A stretch of DNA of 7,365 nucleotides from Actinomycetes bacterium (GTDB taxonomy: Bacteria > Actinomycetota > Actinomycetes > Actinomycetales > Cellulomonadaceae). Location of the stretch: contig JAFABT010000123.1 in NCBI GenBank assembly GCA_023425905.1, positions 1-7,365 of the forward strand. Reading direction: 5' to 3'. Below, piece after piece: positions 1 to 5,668 of the stretch (position 1 is the stretch's first letter; each line of letters opens with the position of its first letter). The position numbers and the translations under genes are program-made. The notes under the pieces are model-generated. The model ran no database searches and had not been told where the DNA came from. It saw only the letters and a program-made list of their open reading frames with translations.

Positions 1-1151
1 AGGTCGTCGGCGAGCGCGAAGCGCAGGACTGCGAGCAGGGCGGACGCGTCCGGACCGCCGTTGCCGGAGACGCCATCGAGCCAGAGAGCGTGCCGGGCCT
101 GCGCCTCGGCGAGGACGGCCTCGTTCCACTCCCAGTCGGCCGCGTAGTGGTGCGCGAGCAGGGCGAGACGGATCGCCACGGGGTCGACACCCTGGTCCCG
201 GAGCGCTGAGACGAGGACGAGGTTGCCCTTGGACTTGCTCATCTTCTCGCCCTCGAAGCCCACCATCCCCGCGTGGACGAACGCGTGCGCGCCCCGGTGG
301 TGCCCCTCGGGGCCGCCGAGGCCGAGCGCAGCGGCGTGGCTCGAGCTCATCTCGTGATGCGGGAAGGCGAGGTCGGAGCCGCCGCCCTGGACGTCGAACG
401 GCAGGCCGATCGTGCGACTCGCGATCGAGGTGCACTCGATGTGCCAGCCAGGCCGCCCGGATCCGAGCGTCACTGCGGGCCACGCCGGCTCACCCGGACG
501 CTCGCGCCGCCACAGCAGCGGGTCGAGGGGGCCGCGCTTGCCGGGGCGGTCCGGGTCGCCGCCGCGCTCGGCGAAGATCGCGCGCATCGCCTCGGCGTCC
601 AGGCCTGACACCGAGCCGAAGTCGGCGTCGGTCGACAGGTCCGCGTAGACGTCGCCCAGATCGGGCGCGTCGCCGCCGGCGCCTGGCTCGAGCGGGACGC
701 GGTAGGCGAGGCCAGCCTCGAGCAGGACCTCGACGTCCGTCGCGATCGCGTCGATCGACTCCACGACGCCGCGGTAGAACGTCGGTGGCAGGACGCCGAG
801 CGCCGTCATGTCCTCACCGAACAGATCGATCTGGCTCGTCGCGAGCTCGCGCCAGTCGACGCCCGTCGCGGCCGCCCGCTCGAGAAGCGGGTCATCGACG
901 TCCGTGACGTTGAGCGCATACGTGACGTCGAGACCGGCGTCGAGCCATGCCCGGACCAGGACGTCGAAGGCGACGAAGGTGTTCGCGTGGCCGATGTGCG
1001 TCGCGTCGTACGGCGTGATCCCGCACACGTAGAGCGAGGCGGTCGCACCGTCGGCGGCGACGACGCGAGCGCCCGTGGCCGTGTCGGTGACCTTGACCAC
1101 CTCGCCGCGGCCGGGCAGGACAGGACGTTGCGGGGCAGGCCAGGTGAGCAC
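1..1151 (-). CDS. mshC: Cysteine:glucosaminyl-inositol ligase MshC, 3' end cut by window
   Basis: MshC joins cysteine to GlcN-inositol with ATP, the third step of cytosolic mycothiol synthesis. The reading frame was translated by hand from the minus strand: 383 complete codons from GTG at 1151 to the window edge, with no frameshift. Visible are YVCGITPYDATHIGH (residues 41-55: first zinc-ligand-type Cys43 and the class I HIGH motif), GWHIECTS with Cys240, FPHHE shortly after, and KMSKS at 303-307. The YVCGITPYDAT form distinguishes MshC from cysteinyl-tRNA synthetase, its paralogue, which usually reads YVCGPTVYD. The family is about 410-420 residues, so roughly 30-40 C-terminal residues lie outside. 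An in-frame TAG sits three codons above the GTG (1163-1161), so no earlier start is possible. There is no Shine-Dalgarno; a TANNNT box six bases upstream suggests leaderless expression. uppP ends 20 bp upstream on the same strand. Confidence 0.95.
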   Translation of the reverse strand, partial: MLTWPAPQRPVLPGRGEVVKVTDTATGARVVAADGATASLYVCGITPYDATHIGHANTFVAFDVLVRAWLDAGLDVTYALNVTDVDDPLLERAAATGVDWRELATSQIDLFGEDMTALGVLPPTFYRGVVESIDAIATDVEVLLEAGLAYRVPLEPGAGGDAPDLGDVYADLSTDADFGSVSGLDAEAMRAIFAERGGDPDRPGKRGPLDPLLWRRERPGEPAWPAVTLGSGRPGWHIECTSIASRTIGLPFDVQGGGSDLAFPHHEMSSSHAAALGLGGPEGHHRGAHAFVHAGMVGFEGEKMSKSKGNLVLVSALRDQGVDPVAIRLALLAHHYAADWEWNEAVLAEAQARHALWLDGVSGNGGPDASALLAVLRFALADD

Positions 1152-1157
1152 GTGCGA

Positions 1158-1163
1158 AGCCTA
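1158..1163 (-). promoter_or_regulatory. Candidate -10 box for leaderless mshC
   Basis: TAGGCT is followed by six bases and then the GTG start of mshC. TANNNT is the actinobacterial -10 consensus, and this spacing would put the transcript start on the start codon itself. No clear -35 hexamer is visible. The box lies just after the uppP stop, so mshC could be transcribed alone as well as with uppP. This is inference from position; no transcript evidence is available. Confidence 0.45.
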
Positions 1164-1171
1164 ACCGGCTC

Positions 1172-2041
1172 TCAGCTCGACGCGGGCAGCGCCTCGAGCA
1201 CGCCGAAGCCCAGCAGGACGACGACGAGCAGACCCAGCCCGATCCGGTAGATGACGAACGGCGCGTAGGACCGGGTCGAGACGAGCTTGAGGAACCACAC
1301 GATGACGACGTACCCGACGAGAGCGGCAACAGCGGTCGCGACGAGCGTCACGCCGATGCTCGGGGTGCCGGGCGTGCCGAACTCCCCCGCGGTGTCGAGC
1401 AGCTGGTAGAACCCTGAGCCCATGACGGCCGGGATCGCGAGCAGGAACGAGTACCGGGCTGCGGCCTCCCGCGTGTAGCCCATGAGCAGCCCCGCGGTGA
1501 TCGTGCCGCCCGAGCGGGAGACCCCAGGGATGAGAGCCATCGCCTGCGCGAAGCCGAAGAGCACGGCGTGCCGGGGGGTGAGCTCCGTGAGCTCACGCGA
1601 CTTCGCACCGACCCGGTCCGCCCACCCCAGGACGAGGGCGAAGACGACGAGCGTCCCGGCGACGAGGTAGAGATTGCGGAACGGGTGCTCGATGGCGTCC
1701 TTGAGCAGCAGCCCGAGGACGACGATCGGCACCGAGCCGAGGGCGATGAACCACGCCATCTGCGCGTCGTGGTCGTGCGCGCCCATCCGGGCCCGCCATC
1801 CGCTCCCGTCGGCGCCGCGCAGCGCCCGCCACCAGGCCCTGCAGATGCGCGCGATGTCACGTCGGAAGTAGACGACGACGGCCGCCTCTGTACCGATCTG
1901 GGTGATCGCGGTGAACGCCGCCCCGGGGTCCCCCGACCCCAGGAGGTCCCCGACGATCCGCAGATGGGCCGAGGACGAGATCGGGAGGAACTCCGTGAGC
2001 CCCTGGACGAGGCCGAGCAGGACGGCCTCGAAGACGCCCAT
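1172..2041 (-). CDS. uppP: Undecaprenyl-diphosphatase UppP (BacA family)
   Basis: An integral membrane enzyme that removes a phosphate from undecaprenyl diphosphate, recycling the lipid carrier for peptidoglycan and other wall polymers; loss usually raises bacitracin sensitivity. It has 289 residues from ATG at 2041, normal for the family. The first signature, QGLTEFLPISSSAHL (13-27), contains the Q-x3-E pair (Gln13, Glu17) and His26. The second, PGVSRSGGT (172-180), holds the catalytic Arg176. Several long hydrophobic segments cover the rest, with a polar basic stretch near residues 63-92. SSSAHL in place of SSSGHL is, from memory, common in actinobacterial members. The frame is open up to 2098, but a start there would overlap the first base pairs of the divergent reductase gene, and ATG 2041 has GGTGA four bases upstream. 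GTG at 2056 is an alternative. It is followed after 20 bp by mshC, probably one operon. Confidence 0.95.
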   Translation of the reverse strand: MGVFEAVLLGLVQGLTEFLPISSSAHLRIVGDLLGSGDPGAAFTAITQIGTEAAVVVYFRRDIARICRAWWRALRGADGSGWRARMGAHDHDAQMAWFIALGSVPIVVLGLLLKDAIEHPFRNLYLVAGTLVVFALVLGWADRVGAKSRELTELTPRHAVLFGFAQAMALIPGVSRSGGTITAGLLMGYTREAAARYSFLLAIPAVMGSGFYQLLDTAGEFGTPGTPSIGVTLVATAVAALVGYVVIVWFLKLVSTRSYAPFVIYRIGLGLLVVVLLGFGVLEALPASS

Positions 2042-2064
2042 CGATTCACCAGTCACGGTGCGCA

Positions 2065-2070
2065 ACCCTA
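2065..2070 (-). promoter_or_regulatory. Candidate -10 box for uppP
   Basis: TAGGGT on the minus strand lies about 23 bases above the ATG at 2041. A start site 6-8 bases downstream would give a short leader carrying GGTGA, or a leaderless GTG start at 2056. It lies 14 bp from the reductase -10 candidate on the other strand, so the two promoters would share bases. No clear -35 is visible. The call rests on position alone. Confidence 0.35.
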
Positions 2071-2084
2071 GCGCCCCCTCGGGA

Positions 2085-2090
2085 TAGGTT
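2085..2090 (+). promoter_or_regulatory. Candidate -10 box for leaderless aldo/keto reductase
   Basis: TAGGTT followed by six bases (TCCCTC) and the ATG at 2097. No Shine-Dalgarno fits in the gap. The spacing equals that seen before mshC, the acidic protein and the M20 gene. The 55-bp region 2042-2096 must hold both this promoter and that of uppP. Confidence 0.45.
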
Positions 2091-2096
2091 TCCCTC

Positions 2097-3056
2097 ATGC
2101 TTCAGCGCCAGCTCGGCCGGACGGGCCTGCACGTCTCCCACCTCGGTCTCGGCACGATGACGTGGGGGCGCGACACCGACGAGGACGAGGCGGCCGAGCA
2201 GCTTCGGGACTTCGTCGCCGCGGGGGGCACACTCCTCGACACCGCTGCCTCCTACTCCGAGGGCGCGGCCGAGGAGCTCATCGGCTCGCTCCTGGGCACC
2301 GAGGCGGAGCGTGAGGACCTCGTGCTCGTGACGAAGGGGGGCGTGCGGCGCACCCGGTCCGGAGCGGTCGTGGACGCGTCCCGCGCGAGCCTGCTCGACT
2401 CGCTCGACGCATCGCTCGGGCGGCTCGGCACCGACCACGTCGAAGTCTTCCTCGTCCAGGCTCCCGACCCTCGCACCCCGCTCGACGAGACGGTGAGCGC
2501 GCTGCGCACAGCGGTCACGTCGGGCAGAGCGCGCTACGTCGGCCTGTCGAACCACCCGGGGTGGCAGACCGCGCGTGCGGCGACGCTGCTCGCCGACGTC
2601 GGGCTCGCCGCCGTCGAGGTCGAGTACTCGCTCCTTGAGCGTGGCATCGAGCGTGAGGTGCTGCCCGCCTGCGCAGACCTCGGCATCGGCGCACTCGCGT
2701 GGTCACCCCTCGGCCGCGGCGTCCTCACCGGCAAGTACCGCCGGACGATCCCGGCCGACTCCCGTGCCGCGTCCGCGCACCTCGCCGGCTTCGTCCAGCC
2801 CTACCTCGGCGCGGACTCGCTCGCGGTCGTCGACGCGGTCGTCATCGCCGCCGAGGGTCTCGGTCGCGCGCCCCTCGAGGTCGCTCTCGCCTGGGTCCGC
2901 GACCAGCCCGGGGTGTCGAGCGCGATCGTCGGCGCACGGACGCCAGCTCACCTGCGAGGAGCCCTCGGCGCGCAGGACCTCGAGCTGCCCCAGGAGATCC
3001 TCGCCGCGCTCGACGAGGTGTCGGCACCCGCGATCGGCTACCCCGAGCGGCGCTGA
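2097..3056 (+). CDS. Aldo/keto reductase family protein, catalytic His replaced by Gln
   Basis: A cytosolic (alpha/beta)8-barrel of the aldo/keto reductase superfamily, which normally reduces carbonyls with NADPH; the substrate is unknown. It has 319 residues, a usual length. The N-terminus reads RQLGRTGLHVSHLGLGTM. The tetrad positions are Asp48 and Tyr53 (LLDTAASYSEG) and Lys80 (LVLVTKGG). The usual His at the end of the next core strand is Gln121 (VFLVQAPDP), where relatives read something like LYQIH. Later conserved parts are GLSNHPGWQTA (149-159), SPLGRGVLTGKYR (203-215) and SAIVGARTPAHL (275-286), which resembles the cofactor phosphate-binding region. Reduced or altered activity is possible, since the His helps orient and polarise the carbonyl; that is inference. 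It is transcribed divergently from uppP and convergently with the acidic protein, 17 bp apart. Confidence 0.92.
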   Translation: MLQRQLGRTGLHVSHLGLGTMTWGRDTDEDEAAEQLRDFVAAGGTLLDTAASYSEGAAEELIGSLLGTEAEREDLVLVTKGGVRRTRSGAVVDASRASLLDSLDASLGRLGTDHVEVFLVQAPDPRTPLDETVSALRTAVTSGRARYVGLSNHPGWQTARAATLLADVGLAAVEVEYSLLERGIEREVLPACADLGIGALAWSPLGRGVLTGKYRRTIPADSRAASAHLAGFVQPYLGADSLAVVDAVVIAAEGLGRAPLEVALAWVRDQPGVSSAIVGARTPAHLRGALGAQDLELPQEILAALDEVSAPAIGYPERR

Positions 3057-3086
3057 GTCAGTCGCGCGAGGAGTCAGTCGCGCGAG
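3055..3086. repeat. Perfect 16-bp tandem duplication at a convergent junction
   Basis: The unit GAGTCAGTCGCGCGAG occurs at 3055-3070 and again, without gap or mismatch, at 3071-3086. The first copy overlaps the TGA of the reductase (3054-3056); the second supplies the final codons and stop (3076-3074) of the acidic protein on the other strand. Each copy contains the 8-bp palindrome TCGCGCGA. It does not look like a factor-independent terminator, as no long stem or T-run is present. Confidence 0.9.
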
Positions 3087-3424
3087 CCCGCCCCGGCGTC
3101 CCCATCGGTGAGGAGGTCGCCGTCCTCGTCCTCGTCGTCCTCGTCGTCGTCGAAGGCCTCGTCGGGGACGATGTCCTCGTCCAGGCCGGACGGGCCGAGG
3201 TCGTCCTCGTCGTCATCCTCGTCGTCCTCGTCGAGGACGAGAGGCGTGCCCTCGCCGTAGACCACCGCGAGAGACTCGTCGTAGATGTCGAACGCGTCGG
3301 CGAGCGCGTCGTAGGCCGCGTCGACGGCGGAGTCCTCGGGGTCCCGACGCCCGGCGACCGCGTGATAGTGCGCCTCAAGTGCAGCGACGAGGCGGTCCAG
3401 GGCGGCGCGCGGGTCAGCGGTCAT
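3074..3424 (-). CDS. Small protein with helical N-terminus and highly acidic tail
   Basis: A 116-residue protein of unknown function. Residues 1-62 (MTADPRAALDRLVAALEAHY onward) look alpha-helical, with aromatic positions at Tyr20, Tyr38, Phe45, Tyr48 and Tyr56. Residues 65-109 are an acidic tail in which 29 of 45 residues are Asp or Glu, in three blocks separated by short Gly/Pro/Leu stretches. From memory, similar actinobacterial proteins are sometimes labelled 'primosomal protein'; nothing in the sequence supports such a role, so I do not adopt it. An acidic tail like this can mimic nucleic acid or bind basic proteins, which is inference. ATG 3424 was chosen because the protein-like part starts there and a TANNNT box sits six bases upstream; no Shine-Dalgarno is visible. 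It diverges from the DUF5703 gene. Confidence 0.8.
   Translation of the reverse strand: MTADPRAALDRLVAALEAHYHAVAGRRDPEDSAVDAAYDALADAFDIYDESLAVVYGEGTPLVLDEDDEDDDEDDLGPSGLDEDIVPDEAFDDDEDDEDEDGDLLTDGDAGAGSRD
3118..3234. repeat. Low-complexity (GAC/GAG)n-type tract inside the acidic-tail gene
   Basis: The plus strand is dominated by GTCCTC and GTCGTC runs, the complement of Asp and Glu codons in the acidic tail. Two dense blocks (about 3118-3152 and 3203-3234) are separated by a more mixed stretch. Such tracts can change length by slippage in multiples of three without breaking the gene. The opposite strand reads as Val/Leu-rich, which is an artefact and not a membrane protein. Confidence 0.7.
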
Positions 3425-3430
3425 GCCACG

Positions 3431-3436
3431 ACGGTA
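3431..3436 (-). promoter_or_regulatory. Candidate -10 box for leaderless acidic protein
   Basis: TACCGT on the minus strand, followed by six bases (CGTGGC) and the ATG at 3424. It lies in the 78-bp divergent region 3425-3502. No -35 is clear. The weaker match to TAGNNT than the other boxes lowers confidence. Confidence 0.35.
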
Positions 3437-3491
3437 TCCCTGCAACGGGCACAATGGCAGCCGAGAACGGTGCCCGGAGCGCAGGAACGGC

Positions 3492-3496
3492 GGAGG
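3492..3496 (+). promoter_or_regulatory. Ribosome binding site of the DUF5703 gene
   Basis: GGAGG with six bases to the ATG at 3503. This is the only near-consensus Shine-Dalgarno before a start in the window, and it decides the start of a frame that stays open far upstream. No convincing promoter box was found between it and 3425. Confidence 0.8.
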
Positions 3497-3502
3497 TGGA
3501 CC

Positions 3503-3760
3503 ATGACCGACGAGACCGAGACCACGACGACGTCCATGCACGCGGCCGACCGCCGACGTCGGCGGGGAGAGCCGAGCCCGCAGTACGAGTACCGGACCGT
3601 CACCTTCGCACGCGACGTACCGCGCGACGAGACCCGACGGCTGCTCACCGCAGACGCCGAGTACGGGCGCTGGGAGCTCGCACGCTCCGCGATCTACGTC
3701 GGCGGTGAGCGCAAGGTGGTGCTCCGACGGCGGTGGGTCGACGTCCGCGCGACCGTGTGA
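3503..3760 (+). CDS. DUF5703 family protein
   Basis: An 85-residue basic protein of unknown function. After a Thr-rich, Arg-rich and probably flexible N-terminus (1-27), residues 28-80 form the conserved domain: YEYRTVTFARDVPRDETRR, then HAEYG-like DAEYGRWELARS (51-62), then a hairpin-like IYVGGERKVVLRRRW (64-78). This pattern of a Tyr-rich strand, a helix with EYGRWEL and a closing strand of Arg/Val is what I recall for DUF5703 (Pfam), an actinobacterial family often found beside M20 hydrolases, as here. The frame is open without stop to 2699, but that part is antisense to the acidic protein; the GGAGG at 3492 and the family's short length fix ATG 3503. A hairpin begins at the last base of the stop codon. 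Confidence 0.87.
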   Translation: MTDETETTTTSMHAADRRRRRGEPSPQYEYRTVTFARDVPRDETRRLLTADAEYGRWELARSAIYVGGERKVVLRRRWVDVRATV

Positions 3761-3786
3761 CGCCGGTCGGCCTCCCCGGTCGGCGT
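3760..3786 (+). terminator. Hairpin terminator candidate behind the DUF5703 gene
   Basis: An 11-bp stem (3760-3770 with 3776-3786) closes a 5-base loop (CCTCC). Nine pairs are Watson-Crick, and two (3766/3780 and 3767/3779) are G-U wobbles in the plus-strand RNA. In minus-strand RNA these become C/A mismatches, so the fold favours plus-strand transcripts. No T-run follows, as is common for actinobacterial hairpin terminators. The stem starts inside the TGA of the gene. It could weakly serve the convergent gene ending at 3819 as well. Confidence 0.6.
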
Positions 3787-3795
3787 CGTGGGCTC

Positions 3796-3831
3796 GACCG
3801 TCGCAGACCTGCGGACCGTCAGGGACCTGCG
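3796..3831. repeat. Imperfect 18-bp tandem duplication at the 3' end of the 171-residue gene
   Basis: Two adjacent units, 3796-3813 and 3814-3831, share 15 of 18 bases: GACCGTC at the start and ACCTGCG at the end are identical, and the three differences lie in the middle. The second unit contains the stop codon (3821-3819) of the minus-strand gene, so the first lies just beyond it. Eighteen bases equals six codons, so a loss of the stop would add in-frame sequence related to the current C-terminus. Confidence 0.75.
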
Positions 3832-4334
3832 GGACAGAACCGCACGTCTGGGCAGTCCCGTTCGATCGCGTCGCGAGCCCGGTCGACGAACGCCGGGAAG
3901 TTGTCCCCCACCTCGTAGTGCACGACCGCCGCGTCGCGCACGAGAGCCGCGTTGACGCTCCTGTCAGGCAACGCGACGTCGGGCACCTGGCACGACAGCA
4001 GCCAGTACGTGAGTTCCTTGCCGTCCAGCTCGACCGTCACGGGCAGCCAGACGTGCTCGGACGCGGATCCGCGCACGCTCTCGACAGCGGCACGCACCGC
4101 GTCGGAGTGCACGAGGACCTCGGCATCCTCGATGTAGCAGATGCTCGACACGGTCGCCCCCGACGCGCGCGCACGAACCGCGGGAAGCTCTCCCACCGGG
4201 TGCGGCTCGTGCGCTGCAGCCCACACGGCCTCGAGCCCTGCATCGTCGCGCCACGACGGCTCGACGGTCTCCAGAGACCGCACGCACGCGGGGTCGATGT
4301 GCCAGAGCGCGACCTGGGCCGTCTCGCCGCTCAT
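3819..4334 (-). CDS. Unrecognised 171-residue protein; faint Imm11-like pattern
   Basis: No family is firmly recognised. There is no signal peptide or membrane segment, so it is probably cytosolic. It has five Cys (17, 66, 115, 161, 167) and five Trp (11, 28, 38, 96, 111), unusually many, but no CxxC pair. The order VLVHSDAVRAAVESV (73-87), WLPVTVELDGKELTYWLL (96-113), CQVPDVALPDRSVN (115-128), and a late helix ending DVRFCP (163-168) loosely recalls the Imm11 (DUF1629) layout of 'ISE-type helix, flPV strand, YyllN strand, alD-rS'. That is a memory-based resemblance only. ATG 4334 overlaps the TGA of the M20 gene as ATGA, implying translational coupling and co-expression. The coding frame is intact and codon use is like its neighbours. 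Confidence 0.75.
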   Translation of the reverse strand: MSGETAQVALWHIDPACVRSLETVEPSWRDDAGLEAVWAAAHEPHPVGELPAVRARASGATVSSICYIEDAEVLVHSDAVRAAVESVRGSASEHVWLPVTVELDGKELTYWLLSCQVPDVALPDRSVNAALVRDAAVVHYEVGDNFPAFVDRARDAIERDCPDVRFCPAGP

Positions 4335-5662
4335 GCGTCGAGCACCCGGTCGAGGACGCGAACCCCGAAGTGGAGCGCCGAGACGGGCACCCGCTCGTCG
4401 ATGCCGTGGAACATCCCCGCGAAGTCGAGGTCCCCGGGCAGCTGGAGCGGCGCGAACCCGTACCCGGCGATGCCGAGCCGCGAGAGCGACTTGTTGTCCG
4501 TCCCAGCCGAGAGCGTGTAGGGCAGCACGCGCGCCTGCGGGTCCTCTGCGATCACCGCGGCCACCATCGCGTCGACGAGGTCACCCGAGAACGGTGCCTC
4601 GAGCGCACGGTCGCGATGGACGTCCTCGATCGCCACGTGCGGTCCGACGAGCCGCTCGATCGTCGCGTTCGCCTCGTCCTCGTGCCCCGGCAGGAACCGG
4701 GCGTCGACGACGGCCTCCGCGCGGGACGGGATGACGTTCGCCTTGTACCCGCCCGTGAGCTGCGTCGGGTTGGTCGTCGTGCGCAGCGTCGCCCCGACGA
4801 ACCGGCCCGCTGAGCCGAGCGCCGCGACGAGGGCATCGATCGCGACCGGGTCCTCCGGGTCGAACGGCAGCCCCGTGAGGTCGGCCACCCCCTCGAGGAG
4901 CTGGCGGACCGTCGGGGTGAGCGTGAGCGGCCACTCGAACGACCCGAGTCGCGCGACCGCACCCGCGAGCTGCGTGACGGCGTTGTCGGGGTTGACCTGG
5001 CTGCCGTGGCCAGGCCGGCCCTGGGCGACGAGCCGCAACCACGCGAGACCCTTCTCCGCGGTCTGCAGCAGGTAGGCCCGACGCCCGGCGATCTCGACCG
5101 AGAACCCACCGACCTCGCTCACGGCCTCGGTCGCGCCCGCGAAGAGGTCCGGCCGGTGATCGACGGACCACCGCGCACCATAGGCGCCGCCCGCCTCCTC
5201 GTCGGCGAAGAACGCGACGACGACGTCCCGGGCCGGCGCACGCCCGGTCCGGATCCGCTCGCGGACGACCGCGAGGATCATCGCGTCCATCCCCTTCATG
5301 TCGACCGCGCCACGGCCCCAGAGCATGCCGTCGATCTCTTCGCCCCCGAAGGGGTCGACGGACCACTCAGACGCGTCCGCGGGGACGACGTCGGTATGGC
5401 CGTGCAGGACGAGCGCAGGGCGCGTGGGGTCGGTCCCCGGGATGCGGACGACGACGTTGGCCCGCCCGGGGGCGGACTCGTAGAGCTCGGGGTCGAGGCC
5501 CACGTCGGCGAGACGCTCGGCCACGTACTCGGCGGCCGGACGCTCGACCGGCCCGGTCCCGTCGCCAAAGTTCGACGTGTCGATGCGGAGCAGGTCCTGG
5601 CACAGGCCCGCGACCTCCTCGACGGCCGAGGGCACGGGGACGTCAGGGGTTCGCGTGGGCAT
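4331..5662 (-). CDS. M20/M25/M40-family metallo-hydrolase
   Basis: A di-zinc amidohydrolase or exopeptidase of the ArgE/DapE/carboxypeptidase G2 type; the exact substrate cannot be read from sequence. It has 443 residues, which is usual. The catalytic domain motifs are LVLHGHTDVVPAD (84-96; ligand His89 and catalytic Asp91), WGRGAVDMKG (115-124; bridging Asp121), FADEEAGG (152-159; general base Glu155 and ligand Glu156), probable ligand Glu183 in VSEVGG and ligand His419 in MFHGIDERV. The inserted lid or dimerisation domain spans about 200-335, with GHGS (218-221) and GGYKANVIPSRAE (304-316). No signal peptide is seen, so it is probably cytosolic. ATG 5662 follows the M3 peptidase stop by nine bases, and the gene overlaps the next one by ATGA. 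With the neighbouring peptidase it may degrade imported peptides or N-acyl amino acids; that is inference. Confidence 0.95.
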   Translation of the reverse strand: MPTRTPDVPVPSAVEEVAGLCQDLLRIDTSNFGDGTGPVERPAAEYVAERLADVGLDPELYESAPGRANVVVRIPGTDPTRPALVLHGHTDVVPADASEWSVDPFGGEEIDGMLWGRGAVDMKGMDAMILAVVRERIRTGRAPARDVVVAFFADEEAGGAYGARWSVDHRPDLFAGATEAVSEVGGFSVEIAGRRAYLLQTAEKGLAWLRLVAQGRPGHGSQVNPDNAVTQLAGAVARLGSFEWPLTLTPTVRQLLEGVADLTGLPFDPEDPVAIDALVAALGSAGRFVGATLRTTTNPTQLTGGYKANVIPSRAEAVVDARFLPGHEDEANATIERLVGPHVAIEDVHRDRALEAPFSGDLVDAMVAAVIAEDPQARVLPYTLSAGTDNKSLSRLGIAGYGFAPLQLPGDLDFAGMFHGIDERVPVSALHFGVRVLDRVLDA

Positions 5663-5668
5663 ACGCCC

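Noticed and set aside
1..1151. Cysteinyl-tRNA synthetase (cysS) for the leftmost gene
   Set aside because: The HIGH and KMSKS motifs are shared, but YVCGITPYDATHIGH, the short length expected from the reading frame and the compact C-terminal region fit MshC; cysteinyl-tRNA synthetase has YVCGPTVYD and is longer.
1158..1170. Small hairpin AGCC-TAACC-GGCT between uppP and mshC as a terminator
   Set aside because: The stem is only 4 bp with no T-run, and it would separate two co-directional genes 20 bp apart. It overlaps the more likely -10 box.
1568..2071. Plus-strand 167-codon open frame opposite uppP
   Set aside because: It is a GC-bias shadow: Arg/Asp/Pro/Glu-rich with no recognisable domain, on the strand opposite an intact, motif-bearing membrane enzyme.
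2042..2098. Extended uppP start at 2098 adding 19 residues
   Set aside because: The added residues are not membrane-like or family-like, and the start would overlap the divergent reductase ATG and both candidate promoters. ATG 2041 has GGTGA four bases upstream and begins right at the first conserved helix.
3118..3234. Possible CRISPR-like or regulatory repeat array
   Set aside because: The repetition follows Asp/Glu codons with a 3-base period and has no spacers. It is coding low complexity.
2699..3502. Long plus-strand open frame upstream of and in frame with the DUF5703 gene
   Set aside because: It runs antisense to the acidic protein, whose Asp/Glu codons read as Val/Leu on the other strand and contain no stops, and out of frame through the end of the reductase. 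The conserved domain begins after ATG 3503, which has its own GGAGG.
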